40,041 nt of DNA from Nocardia thailandica NBRC 100428 (GTDB taxonomy: Bacteria; Actinomycetota; Actinomycetes; Mycobacteriales; Mycobacteriaceae). Of this stretch, positions 9,485 through 17,276 are shown piece after piece (position 1 is the first letter of the stretch; every line of letters starts with the position of its first letter). The stretch covers positions 1-40,041 of the forward strand of contig NZ_BAGK01000112.1 in NCBI RefSeq assembly GCF_000308795.1, written 5' to 3'. The translations under genes and the position numbers were made by a program. A model generated the notes under the pieces. It ran no database searches, had not been told where the DNA came from, and saw only the letters and a list, made by a program, of their open reading frames with translations.

Positions 9485-10996
9485 CTAGTTTGCGGCGGGG
9501 TTGCGCCGGGTCGCCGGGGCCGCCGGGCGACCGGCGCGTCGGCGCGCGGGCTTCGGCGTGTCGCGCGGCGCGGCGGACTTGGCCGCGCCGCGGGTGTGCC
9601 CGCTGCCGCCGGTGCCCGCGGGCTTGTGGGCGCGCGCCTCGCCCGTCGCGCCGTGGCGACGGCCCGCCGTGCCGCGGCCGCGACCCGACTCGGCGCCGGA
9701 AGTGCTTGCGCCGGTGGGCTTTCCGCGCCGCGAGCGGGACGGGCGACCCGCCGCGGCCTGCGCCGGGGCGGCGGCCTGCGGGGCGGGGGCGCCCGGCGCG
9801 GCCAGCGGTACGCCGCTGGGTCGGCGGGCACCGGTGATCTCCACCAGCGCGCGGTCGCCCGGCCGCACGGCCACGCCCTCGGTCTCCACGCCCGCCTTGC
9901 GGGTCATCGCGGCGACGTCCTTGCGCTCCTCGTCGGTCACCAGCGTGACGACCACGCCGTCCTCGCCGGCGCGGGCGGTGCGGCCCGCGCGGTGCAGGTA
10001 GGCCTTGTGCTCGGCGGGCGGGTCGAAGTGCACGACCAGCGAGACGCCGTCGACGTGGATGCCGCGGGCGGCGACGTCGGTGGTGACCAGCACCGGCACC
10101 GAGCCGTCGGCGAAGGCGGCCAGCGTGCGCGTGCGGTTGTTCTGGGCCTTGCCGCCGTGCAGCGCGCCCGCGGCGACGCCCGCGCCGCGCAGCTGCTTGG
10201 CCAGCCGGTCCGCGCCGTGCTTGGTGCGGACGAACATGATGGTCAGGCCCTCGCGCGCGGCGATCTCGGTGGCCACCGCCCGCTTGACCACCTTGTCCGT
10301 GACGAACAGCAGGTGGTGCGACATCGTGGTGACCGCGGCGGCGGGCGGCGCGGTCGAATGGGTCACGGGCTCGCGCAGGTAGCGCTTGACCAGCTTGTCG
10401 ACCTCGCCGTCGAGGGTGGCCGAGAACAGCAGGCGCTGGCCACCGGCGGGGGTGCGGTCCAAAAGGCGGGTGACCTGCGGCAGGAAGCCCATGTCGGCCA
10501 TGTGGTCGGCCTCGTCGAGGGCGGTGATGCTCACCTGGGACAGGTCGGCCGAGCCCTGCTTGATCAGGTCGTCGAGGCGGCCGGGGGTGGCGATGAGCAG
10601 GTCGACGCCGCGGGCGAGCCGGTCGGCCTGGCGCTTGATCGGCGCGCCGCCGACCACGGAGGCGACCCGCAGGCCGAGGGCGAGCGCGGCCTCGTCGAGG
10701 GCCTTCTCGATCTGGGCGGCCAGCTCGCGGGTCGGGACCAGTACCAGGCCGCGCGGGCGGCCGGGGGCGGCGGGGGAGCCGGCGAGGCGGGCCAGCATGG
10801 GCAGGCCGAAGGCCAGGGTCTTGCCGGAGCCGGTGGGGCCGCGGCCGAGGACGTCGCGGCCGGCCAGGGCGTCGCCGATGGTGGCGGCCTGGATCGGGAA
10901 GGGGGCCTCGATGCCGTTGCGGCGCAGGGCCTGGACCAGCGGCACGGGCAGGCCTAGGTCGGCGAAAGTCGGTTCGGGACGTGAAACGGTGGACAC
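9485..10996 (-). CDS. DEAD-box ATP-dependent RNA helicase (RhlE-like)
   Basis: A 503-aa cytoplasmic RNA helicase. In order: Q motif FPIQAATI (about 33-40), Walker A GPTGSGKT (about 53-60), Ia PTRELAAQI, Ib TPGRL, motif II DEAD (about 161-164), III SAT, V TTDVAARGIHVDG, VI HRAGRTARAG. A low-complexity tail of about 115 residues rich in Arg, Gly, Ala and Pro (RGRGTAGRRHG) is typical of RNA-binding extensions on RhlE/DeaD proteins that act in ribosome assembly or RNA turnover. The start is GTG 10996 with AGGAAAG about 6 bases upstream; the reading frame stays open far upstream, but that part lacks coding character. It stands alone between the repeat region and the M56 gene. Confidence 0.95.
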   Translation of the reverse strand: MSTVSRPEPTFADLGLPVPLVQALRRNGIEAPFPIQAATIGDALAGRDVLGRGPTGSGKTLAFGLPMLARLAGSPAAPGRPRGLVLVPTRELAAQIEKALDEAALALGLRVASVVGGAPIKRQADRLARGVDLLIATPGRLDDLIKQGSADLSQVSITALDEADHMADMGFLPQVTRLLDRTPAGGQRLLFSATLDGEVDKLVKRYLREPVTHSTAPPAAAVTTMSHHLLFVTDKVVKRAVATEIAAREGLTIMFVRTKHGADRLAKQLRGAGVAAGALHGGKAQNNRTRTLAAFADGSVPVLVTTDVAARGIHVDGVSLVVHFDPPAEHKAYLHRAGRTARAGEDGVVVTLVTDEERKDVAAMTRKAGVETEGVAVRPGDRALVEITGARRPSGVPLAAPGAPAPQAAAPAQAAAGRPSRSRRGKPTGASTSGAESGRGRGTAGRRHGATGEARAHKPAGTGGSGHTRGAAKSAAPRDTPKPARRRAGRPAAPATRRNPAAN

Positions 10997-11139
10997 GGTG
11001 GCCTTTCCTCGGGGCTGCGGATCGCACCGGACGGAGGGCCGGTTCACGATCACCCGGCACGCGGCCGGGTCGCGGCCCTGCAGAGACGGACCGACCATCC
11101 AGGGTAGGCGGTCCGGCCGGATTGTGGGAAACGCGCAGG

Positions 11140-12081
11140 TCAGCCGCGGAAGAGTCGGCTCAGCTCGACCAGCCACGGCACGGCGACCGCGTAGGTCGGC
11201 ACCACGAGGATGGCCGCCGAGCCGAGGTAGGCGGCCGCGGCGACGCGCATGTCGCCGAGGCCCGCGCTGCTGAGGCGCTGGATCCGGATGAGGGTGGTCG
11301 GGCCGCCCGCGGCGAGCGCACCCTGCGGCGCGGTCGACTTCGCGCAGGCCACCAGGGCGCGGGCCAGCGGCTTCGGCCCGGTGACCTTGACCGCGGAGTC
11401 GTCGGCGAGCAGTTCGATGAGCAGTTTCACCGAGCCGAGCGCGGCCTGGCTGCGCACGACGCGGGGAAAGGCCTCGTGCACGGCGGTGAACGCCTCGAGC
11501 ACCAGGTCGTGGCGGGCGCGCAGGTGCGAGCGCTCGTGGCTGACGATCGCGGTGACCTCGGACTCGTCGAGGCTGGTCAGGGTGCCTTCGCTGAGGACGA
11601 CGCGCTGCCGGAGGCCGGGCAGGCAGTAGGCGATGGGCTCGGTGGCGGCGAGCACGCGGATGTCGGCGGCGCGCCGGAGGGGCCCGCTCTGATCGAGCAG
11701 GTCGACGAGCATGCGGTGCTTGGCGCGGCGGCGGCGGGTGTGGATGCCGACCCGGACCGCGGAGAACATCAGGCGCGCGCCGATGAGCAGGGTGAGCGCG
11801 AACACCAGGACGTAGACCGTCCACAGCGGCAGACCGAGCGCGTCGATCTCCTTGGTGGGGGAGGTGGTCGGCCTACCGTCGGGGCCGGGGACGAGCAGCA
11901 GGCTGGCGATGGCCAGCCCGGAGCCGAAGGCGCTGAGCACGGCTGCCAGCGCGATCGCCTGCCACAGCACGAGAGCGGCACGCGGGGTGCGGTACACCCA
12001 TTTCGCCCTGCTCAGCAGCGCTGGAACAGGCCCCGCGAGAAGCAAGGCGAGACCGGCGAAAACCGCCGCGGTTGCGTTCAT
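11140..12081 (-). CDS. M56-family membrane metallopeptidase (BlaR1/MecR1-type protease domain)
   Basis: A 313-aa membrane protein with N-terminal helices at about 1-20, 36-62 and 84-105. A cytoplasmic zinc-protease domain follows, with the gluzincin motif HERSH (182-186) and a downstream ELLADDSA that can supply the third zinc ligand. A C-terminal helix ends the protein. Unlike BlaR1 and MecR1 it has no extracellular beta-lactam-binding domain. Family members cleave or inactivate a BlaI repressor when the envelope is stressed. It follows blaI on the same strand with 63 bases between, the arrangement of Rv1846c-Rv1845c in M. tuberculosis. The signal it senses is unknown. Confidence 0.88.
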   Translation of the reverse strand: MNATAAVFAGLALLLAGPVPALLSRAKWVYRTPRAALVLWQAIALAAVLSAFGSGLAIASLLLVPGPDGRPTTSPTKEIDALGLPLWTVYVLVFALTLLIGARLMFSAVRVGIHTRRRRAKHRMLVDLLDQSGPLRRAADIRVLAATEPIAYCLPGLRQRVVLSEGTLTSLDESEVTAIVSHERSHLRARHDLVLEAFTAVHEAFPRVVRSQAALGSVKLLIELLADDSAVKVTGPKPLARALVACAKSTAPQGALAAGGPTTLIRIQRLSSAGLGDMRVAAAAYLGSAAILVVPTYAVAVPWLVELSRLFRG

Positions 12082-12089
12082 CGACTCTG

Positions 12090-12134
12090 CTCACGTCGTT
12101 GTGGGGCCAGGGGCACTCACGTCGTTGTGAGGCC
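12090..12134. repeat. Two 19-bp direct repeats between blaI and the M56 gene
   Basis: CTCACGTCGTTGTGGGGCC (12090-12108) recurs with one mismatch at 12116-12134, a 26-base period. The copies fill most of the spacer just upstream of the M56 start. They may be a regulatory site or the scar of a small duplication; they do not match the BlaI half-site. Confidence 0.6.
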
Positions 12135-12144
12135 GCTGGGCAGT

Positions 12145-12525
12145 CTAGCTGTTGTGCTCGTCGGCTTCGAGCTTTGCCAGGGCCTCCCGCAGCGCATCGG
12201 CCTCGTCCTTGCCCACCTGCTCGACGAAGTGCACCAGCGCCGCGGCGCGGGAGCCCGCCTCCTCGGCCTGCTGGAGGGCGTCGACCATGAGGCTGGCGAC
12301 CAGTTCGTCGCGGGTGTGCACGGGTGCGTATCGGTGCGCGCGATCGTCGCGCCGCTGCACCACCAGATTCTTCTTGGCCAGTCGCTGGAGCACCGTCATG
12401 ACCGTGGTGTACGCGAGCTCGCGTCGTGCGGCCAGTGCTTCGTGGACCTGCCGCACCGTCTGCGGTTCGTCGGCCGACCACAACTGGTCCATGACCGCTT
12501 TTTCGAGTTCGCCGAGTCCTGCCAT
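12145..12525 (-). CDS. blaI: BlaI/MecI-family transcriptional repressor
   Basis: A 126-aa winged-helix repressor, the usual length for the family. The N-terminal DNA-binding domain (residues about 1-75) contains LGELEKAVMDQLW, the recognition region AYTTVMTVLQRLAKKNLV and the wing RDDRAHRYAP. The C-terminal part is helical and serves dimerisation. In mycobacteria BlaI represses beta-lactamase and respiratory genes and is released on cell-wall stress. It heads a blaI-M56 pair. A BlaI-like half-site, TACTACA, lies 35 bases upstream of the start, so self-repression is likely. No true beta-lactamase gene is adjacent; the serine hydrolase at 36370 lacks the canonical site. Confidence 0.92.
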   Translation of the reverse strand: MAGLGELEKAVMDQLWSADEPQTVRQVHEALAARRELAYTTVMTVLQRLAKKNLVVQRRDDRAHRYAPVHTRDELVASLMVDALQQAEEAGSRAAALVHFVEQVGKDEADALREALAKLEADEHNS

Positions 12526-12559
12526 CCCACAAGTTTAAGGACTCAACGACAAACATGCG

Positions 12560-12576
12560 TACTACAGGTCGTCGTA
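12560..12576. promoter_or_regulatory. Candidate BlaI operator
   Basis: TACTACA (12560-12566) followed after 3 bases by CGTCGTA, an imperfect inverted copy (5 of 7). TACTACA/TGTAGTA arms are the half-sites I recall for mycobacterial BlaI. The site is in the 71-base gap upstream of blaI, where a self-regulating operator would be expected. Confidence 0.4.
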
Positions 12577-12596
12577 ACCGGGGGTTTGCTGTTGTG

Positions 12597-13421
12597 TCAT
12601 TCGTCATACCCGGCCGCGCCGCGCACGTGCCGGGTGCCGATCGGCACGATCATCGGGCGACCCGAGACCGGGTCGGTCAGCACCGACGCCTCGAGCCCGA
12701 ACACCTCGCGCAGCAACTCCGCCGACACCACGTCGGCCGGCTTGCCGCGGGCCACGATCCGGCCCGCCGACATGACGACCAGCTCGTCGCTGTAGCGGAT
12801 GGCCAGGTTCAGATCGTGCAGCACCATGACCACCGTGCGCCCGAATTCGTGGTGCAGCCGGTCGACCAGGTCGAGGACCTCGAGGGAGTGCGCCAGGTCC
12901 AGGTAGGTGGTCGGTTCGTCCAGCAGCAGGATGTCGGTGCCCTGGGCCAGGGCCATGGAGATCCAGGCGCGCTGGCGCTGCCCGCCCGACAGCTCGTCGA
13001 GGCTGCGGCCCGCGAGGTCGCCGATGCCGGTCTGCTCGAGGGCGGCGGCGACCTCGGTCTCGTCGTCGGCCGACCACTGCCGCAGCCAGGACTGGTGCGG
13101 GTGGCGTCCGCGCGCGACCAGGTCGGCCACGGTCAGCCCCTCGGGGGCGATCGGCGTCTGCGGCAGCATGCCGACCACCCGGGCCACGTCCTTGGTCCGC
13201 ATGGTCGAGATGGCCTTGCCGTCCAGCACGACCTGCCCGGTGCGCGGACGCAGCAAGCGGCCGAGCGAGCGCAGCAGCGTGGACTTGCCGCAGCCGTTGG
13301 GCCCGATGACGGTGGTGACGACGCCCGGTGCGATGTCGAGATCGAGGCCGTCGACGATGACCCGGTCGCCGTAGCCGAGGCTGACCTTCTCGGCGGCGAG
13401 CCGATGATGCGCGGTGGTCAT
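12597..13421 (-). CDS. Iron-siderophore ABC transporter ATP-binding protein (FecE/FepC-like)
   Basis: A 274-aa cytoplasmic ATPase that powers siderophore-iron import. Walker A GPNGCGKST, Q-loop region GMLPQTPIAPEGLTV, signature LSGGQRQR, Walker B ILLLDEPTTYLD and switch His in VLHDLNLAIRYSDE are all intact. The early LAAEKVSLGYGDRVIVDGLD and the FecE-type QSWLRQWS segment place it with the ferric-siderophore group. It is the last gene of the operon, starting only 3 bases after the second permease. No substrate-binding protein is encoded in the operon, so one must come from elsewhere. Confidence 0.92.
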   Translation of the reverse strand: MTTAHHRLAAEKVSLGYGDRVIVDGLDLDIAPGVVTTVIGPNGCGKSTLLRSLGRLLRPRTGQVVLDGKAISTMRTKDVARVVGMLPQTPIAPEGLTVADLVARGRHPHQSWLRQWSADDETEVAAALEQTGIGDLAGRSLDELSGGQRQRAWISMALAQGTDILLLDEPTTYLDLAHSLEVLDLVDRLHHEFGRTVVMVLHDLNLAIRYSDELVVMSAGRIVARGKPADVVSAELLREVFGLEASVLTDPVSGRPMIVPIGTRHVRGAAGYDE

Positions 13422-13424
13422 GGC

Positions 13425-14504
13425 TTAGATTGTCGCCTTCCGGTTCATCGACACGAGCAGGTAGAGCAGGAACGGGCCGCCGAAGGCGGCGGTGAGGATG
13501 CCGACGGGCAGGTCGACCGGCAGCAGGCCGCGTGCGGCCACGTCGGCCGCGGTCACCAGCAGGGCCCCCACCACGGCCGAGCCGACCAGCGGTTCCCCGG
13601 CGGTGCGCAGCAGCCGGCGCGCGATCTGCGGCGCGGCGAGGGCGACGAACCCGACCGGCCCGGCGACCGAGGTCGCCACCGAGGAGGCCACCACCGACGC
13701 GCCGACGAGCAGCGCCTGCTGCGACTGGATCCGGACGCCGAGCACGCGGGTGGAGTCCTCGCCGAGGCGCAGCGCCGCCAGCGTCCGCGCCGAGACCAGG
13801 GCGATCACGGTCACCACCGCGACCGCGATCGCGGCGGGCACCAGTTGCGCGCGGGTGACCGAGTCCAGCGAGCCGTTGAGCCACCGGGTGGCGTGCGCGG
13901 CGTCGTTGTAGTCGGCCAGGGTGAGCAGCCAGGTGATCGCGGCCATGAGCACGGCGTTGACGCCGATGCCGATGAGGACGAGACGCAGCCCCGTCACGCC
14001 GAGCTCTCCGTTCGCCCCGCGCCCCCAGGCCAGCAGGTAGATGACGACGGCGGTCGCCAGGCCGCACACCAGCGCCACCGCGGGCATGCCGAGCGCGGCG
14101 AGCAGGCTGGAGGTCGAGCCGCCCGCGACGACGATCATCGCGACCGCGCCGAAGCTCGCGCCCGCGGTGATGCCGAGCATGTCGGGGGCCGCCAGCGGGT
14201 TGTGCAGGACGGACTGCATGATCGCGCCGGACAGGCCGAGCGCGGCGCCGACCAGCACCGCGGCCAGCGCCCGCGGCAGGCGCGTGTCCAGGATGATGAA
14301 GCGCTGCGCGCGCGTGCCGCCGCCGCCGAGCACGTCGAGGACCTTGCCGAGGGCGATGGGGGTGTCGCCCACCGCGATGTCGAGGCAGAACGCCGCGAAC
14401 ACCAGCAGCGCGAGGACCGCGACGACGGCGACCATGCGCGGCCGCAGGACGAAGGAGGCGGGGCCGACGCGGACCGCGGGCCGCGCCGTCTGCAACTCGG
14501 TCAC
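13425..14504 (-). CDS. Iron-siderophore ABC transporter permease (FecD/FepG-like)
   Basis: A 359-aa FecCD-family permease with about nine or ten membrane helices. Family motifs are LPRALAAVLVGAALGLSGAI, NPLAAPDMLGITAGAS and, near the C-terminus, GPVGFVALAAPQIARRL, the loop that touches the ATPase. The start is GTG 14504, which overlaps the stop of the upstream permease in a GTGA (14501-14504), a sign of tight translational coupling. It forms the inner-membrane channel together with its partner. Confidence 0.92.
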   Translation of the reverse strand: MTELQTARPAVRVGPASFVLRPRMVAVVAVLALLVFAAFCLDIAVGDTPIALGKVLDVLGGGGTRAQRFIILDTRLPRALAAVLVGAALGLSGAIMQSVLHNPLAAPDMLGITAGASFGAVAMIVVAGGSTSSLLAALGMPAVALVCGLATAVVIYLLAWGRGANGELGVTGLRLVLIGIGVNAVLMAAITWLLTLADYNDAAHATRWLNGSLDSVTRAQLVPAAIAVAVVTVIALVSARTLAALRLGEDSTRVLGVRIQSQQALLVGASVVASSVATSVAGPVGFVALAAPQIARRLLRTAGEPLVGSAVVGALLVTAADVAARGLLPVDLPVGILTAAFGGPFLLYLLVSMNRKATI

Positions 14505-15547
14505 ACGCTCACCAGCTTCTTGCGGCGCACCAGCGCGATGAAGAACGGCGCGCCGACCACGGCCAGCACGACGCCCACCTGCAATTCCCCCGGTCGTGCC
14601 ACCACGCGCCCGAGCGTATCGGCCACGAGCAGCAGCAGCGCGCCGAGGAGGCCGGAGTAGGGCAGCAGCCACCGGTTGTCGGGCCCGGTGACGGCGCGCG
14701 CCAGGTGCGGGACGATCAGCCCGAGGAAGGCGATCGGCCCGACGGCCGCGGTGGCGGCGCCGCTGAGCAGCACCACCGCGAGCAGCCCGTGCGCGCGGGC
14801 CCGGCCGATGTTCAGCCCGAGCCCGCGCGCCACGTCGTCGCCGAGGCCGAGCAGGTTCAGGCTCGGCGCGGCGGCCATGGCGAGGACGAGGCCGATCGCG
14901 AGGAAGGGCAGCACCTGCCAGAAGACCGCGGCGTCGCGCCCGTTGACCGTGCCGACCACCCAGAAGCGGTAGGTGTCGAGCGCGGCCGGGTCGAGCAGCA
15001 CCACCGCGTTGGTCATGGCCTGCAGGAAGGCCGTCACCGCCGCGCCCGCCAGCACCAGGCTCAGCGGGCTCGCCTTGCCGCCGCCCAGGGAGGACACGCC
15101 GAAGACCACGACACCCGCGATCGCCGCGCCCGCGAAGGCGAACCAGATGTACTGTTCGGGCGCGGTGAACCCGAAGAAGTAGACGCCGCACGCCGCGAGG
15201 AACGCCGCTCCCGCGTTGAGTCCGAGCAATCCGGAATCAGCGAGCGGATTCCGGGTATATCCCTGGATGAGCGCGCCCGCCGTGCCCAGGGCCAGACCGG
15301 TCACCAGGGCCAGCGCGGTGCGCGGCAGACGCAGTTCCCGCACGATCTCCTCGGCGGTGGAGGCGGCCGGGCACTGGAACGGGCCGCCTGCGCAGCCGAG
15401 CGCGTGCGTGAGGGCGTCGGCCACCGTGGCCGGAGCGAGCAGGCGAGAGCCGAGGGCGATGCTGGCGAGCACGGCCGCACCGAGTAACAACGCGAGCAGG
15501 ACGAGCCCGGTCAGACGACGGCGTCTGACAGTCCCTTGGTGGGTCAC
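14501..15547 (-). CDS. Iron-siderophore ABC transporter permease (FecC/FepD-like)
   Basis: A FecCD-family permease of 348 aa from GTG 15547. Motifs are LPRTALALVTGLALGTAGAL, NPLADSGLLGLNAGAA and GPIAFLGLIVPHLARAV. This start has AGGAGA about 11 bases upstream; an in-frame ATG at 15580 (362 aa from 15589) is an alternative without a clear ribosome-binding site. It is the first gene of the three-gene uptake operon. An IdeR/DtxR box at 15592-15610 covers its promoter (minus-strand TAGGCT or TAGGTT as -10), so the operon should be repressed when iron is plentiful. Confidence 0.9.
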   Translation of the reverse strand: MTHQGTVRRRRLTGLVLLALLLGAAVLASIALGSRLLAPATVADALTHALGCAGGPFQCPAASTAEEIVRELRLPRTALALVTGLALGTAGALIQGYTRNPLADSGLLGLNAGAAFLAACGVYFFGFTAPEQYIWFAFAGAAIAGVVVFGVSSLGGGKASPLSLVLAGAAVTAFLQAMTNAVVLLDPAALDTYRFWVVGTVNGRDAAVFWQVLPFLAIGLVLAMAAAPSLNLLGLGDDVARGLGLNIGRARAHGLLAVVLLSGAATAAVGPIAFLGLIVPHLARAVTGPDNRWLLPYSGLLGALLLLVADTLGRVVARPGELQVGVVLAVVGAPFFIALVRRKKLVSV

Positions 15548-15591
15548 GGTGGCGAACTTCTCCTGCCTCGAACCGGACATGTGTTGCAAAG

Positions 15592-15610
15592 TCTGGTAAG
15601 CCTAACCTAT
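15592..15610. promoter_or_regulatory. IdeR/DtxR iron box shared by divergent genes
   Basis: Read on the minus strand, 15610-15592 matches the IdeR consensus TTAGGTTAGGCTAACCTAA at 15 of 19 positions. It lies between the permease operon (minus) and the FhuF-like gene (plus), overlapping the likely -10 of the former. IdeR with Fe2+ bound would repress both. Confidence 0.8.
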
Positions 15611-15659
15611 GTTCCCCGACAGGAACGTCACGGGAACCCAACACGCTCGAGGAGGTTCG

Positions 15660-16346
15660 ATGTCCGAGCCCGTCATCACGACGACCCCCGCCACCGCCGC
15701 GTTCGATCGCGCGTGTGTGCGGCTGCGTGCGCTGCAACCCGACTATCCGCGGGTCTACGCGCCGGCCGCCATGTGTGAGCAGGGCAAACGTCGTTGGTGG
15801 CAGTTGCGGACCGGCCTGCGCGAGGGCCGTCTCGACCTCATGTACCGCAGGCACGCCGCCGAGATGGTCTCCGACGAGGTCGCCGCCGAGGTGGTCGGCA
15901 CCGCCCTCGTGCACGCCGTCGCGGGCCGGGTCACCGCCCTGTTCGTCGCCACCGGGCAGGCCTGGGACCCGGGCCCGGACAACATCTGGATCCACCACGA
16001 CAACGACGGCGGCATCGACTGGGCGGGCCTGTCCGACATCACTCTTCGGTCCGCCGGCGTCCATCCGGGGATGGTGGCGCTGCCCGGTGAGCACGCCGTC
16101 GCCGTCTGGCTGGCCAACCGCTGCGCGGCCTCGCTGGAACTGGTCGGCCTGCACCTGACCCGCTCGACCGGCCTCGCGCCCCGCCGCTTCTGGTCCCTGC
16201 TCGGCGAATCCGTCTGCGGCGCGGCCACCTACGTCCCCGCCCTCAACGGCATGGACGAGGCGCTGGGCGCCCACCGCGGCCAGCTCATCATGTCCGCGCT
16301 GGAGGAACGCGGGCTCCCGGTCCGCCGTGGCAACGTGAACCGCTGA
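15660..16346 (+). CDS. FhuF-like / siderophore-iron reductase-related protein without the Cys cluster
   Basis: A 228-aa cytoplasmic protein. The central part (VVGTALVHAVAGRVTALFVA, then TGQAWDPGPDNIWIHHDNDGG given in pieces) resembles the IucA/IucC C-terminal-like fold of FhuF ferric-siderophore reductases. The C-terminal 2Fe-2S motif (a CC-x10-CC-type cluster) is missing, so it may bind iron-siderophore without reducing it. The start is ATG 15660 behind GAGGAGG with a 4-base gap. Its control by the shared IdeR box and its divergence from the siderophore transporter support a role in iron handling. I do not recognise a named gene. Confidence 0.6.
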   Translation: MSEPVITTTPATAAFDRACVRLRALQPDYPRVYAPAAMCEQGKRRWWQLRTGLREGRLDLMYRRHAAEMVSDEVAAEVVGTALVHAVAGRVTALFVATGQAWDPGPDNIWIHHDNDGGIDWAGLSDITLRSAGVHPGMVALPGEHAVAVWLANRCAASLELVGLHLTRSTGLAPRRFWSLLGESVCGAATYVPALNGMDEALGAHRGQLIMSALEERGLPVRRGNVNR

Positions 16347-16356
16347 CCCGCGCCGT

Positions 16357-16388
16357 GGTGCCGCGCGCCCGGCCCGGCGCGCGGCACC
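16357..16388 (+). terminator. Hairpin terminator after the FhuF-like gene
   Basis: GGTGCCGCGCGCC (16357-16369) and GGCGCGCGGCACC (16376-16388) form a perfect 13-bp stem with a 6-base loop, 10 bases after the stop codon. No U-tract follows, as is common in actinobacteria. Confidence 0.7.
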
Positions 16389-16436
16389 GCGACCGGATGT
16401 TCCCCCGATCGGCGCGAACTCCGCTGTCGCGCAGGG

Positions 16437-16442
16437 TATAAC
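16437..16442 (+). promoter_or_regulatory. -10 element TATAAC for a leaderless gene
   Basis: TATAAC lies 6 bases before ATG 16449 with no Shine-Dalgarno sequence between, fitting leaderless transcription of the membrane protein gene. Confidence 0.5.
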
Positions 16443-16448
16443 GAACCC

Positions 16449-17084
16449 ATGAGTTTCCCGGTGCGATTCGGCGCCGTGCAGATCGGCCTGTTCCTTCTGA
16501 TCCTGATCGGCCTCGCCCTGCTGGTGTGGGCGGTGCTCGCGGTGCGGCGTTCGAAGCCGCGCGCGGCGATCGGCCGCGGGCTACCGGGTCTCGTGGTCCT
16601 GCTCGTCGCGGTGGTGCTGTTGTGGATCGCCACGTTGCTGCAGACCTATCTCGGGCTCAGCGGGGAGATCCGCGCGGCCCGCGTGGTCGCCACACCCGTC
16701 GCGGGCCAGCAGCATCGGCTCGACATCGAACTCACCCTCTTCGACGGCGACGAGATCACCGACCGGTCCACCTTCCAGGTCGAGGGCGACCTGTGGGTCC
16801 TGCAGGCCGATCTGGTGGAACTGCACCCGTGGGTCAACGCGCTCGGCTTCCACTCCGGCTATCGCGTGTCGCGGCTGTACGGCCAGCGGCTCGACGGCGC
16901 GCCGGTCACCCAGCACCAGATCATGCTCGCCGGTGACGACCGCGACTTCTTCACCGACATGAACGAAAAGCGCTGGTACACCAACCCCTTCGTCCGCTCG
17001 GCCTACGGCAACGCCGTCATCGCGACGCCGGGCGAGTACGACGTCTTCATCTCCCACGACGCCATCAAGACCCGCGCCGTGTGA
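16449..17084 (+). CDS. Membrane protein of unknown function with extracytoplasmic domain
   Basis: A 211-aa protein with two N-terminal membrane helices (about 11-33 and 47-66). A soluble domain of about 140 residues follows, beginning LQTYLGLSGEIRAARVVATP and rich in beta-type sequence (RLDIELTLFDGDEITDRSTF, VLQADLVELHPWVN, SGYRVSRLYGQRLDG). No catalytic motif is evident and I do not recognise the family. With both helices close together the C-terminal domain would sit on the same side as the short N-terminus, or outside if the first helix is cleaved. It is preceded by its own promoter and by a terminator, so it is probably monocistronic. Confidence 0.75.
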   Translation: MSFPVRFGAVQIGLFLLILIGLALLVWAVLAVRRSKPRAAIGRGLPGLVVLLVAVVLLWIATLLQTYLGLSGEIRAARVVATPVAGQQHRLDIELTLFDGDEITDRSTFQVEGDLWVLQADLVELHPWVNALGFHSGYRVSRLYGQRLDGAPVTQHQIMLAGDDRDFFTDMNEKRWYTNPFVRSAYGNAVIATPGEYDVFISHDAIKTRAV

Positions 17085-17276
17085 CCGCCCGTGTCGGGTG
17101 TTCACCCGATACCGCGGGCCCCGGTGTTCGTGACACCATCGCCCGCGTCCGGTCGCGCAGGCCGACCGGACCGTCGGACGGTGCGTGGTCGTGCCTGGGC
17201 AAGGGGGTAGGCACGACCACCGCCGGCTCCCCGGGCGCGGCGGCGGGCCGGTTGCCGACCGGTAACATGCCGCGCC

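Noticed and set aside
9485..11824. A 779-codon open frame read as one long helicase
   Set aside because: The part upstream of 10996 runs through the M56 gene on the same strand in another frame and reads as Arg/Pro/His-rich shadow sequence. The helicase proper begins at a GTG with a good ribosome-binding site just before the Q motif.
15660..16346. True FhuF ferric reductase
   Set aside because: The C-terminal cysteine motif that defines the 2Fe-2S cluster is absent; the only cysteines (near CVRLR, MCEQG, NRCAAS and SVCGAA) do not form it.
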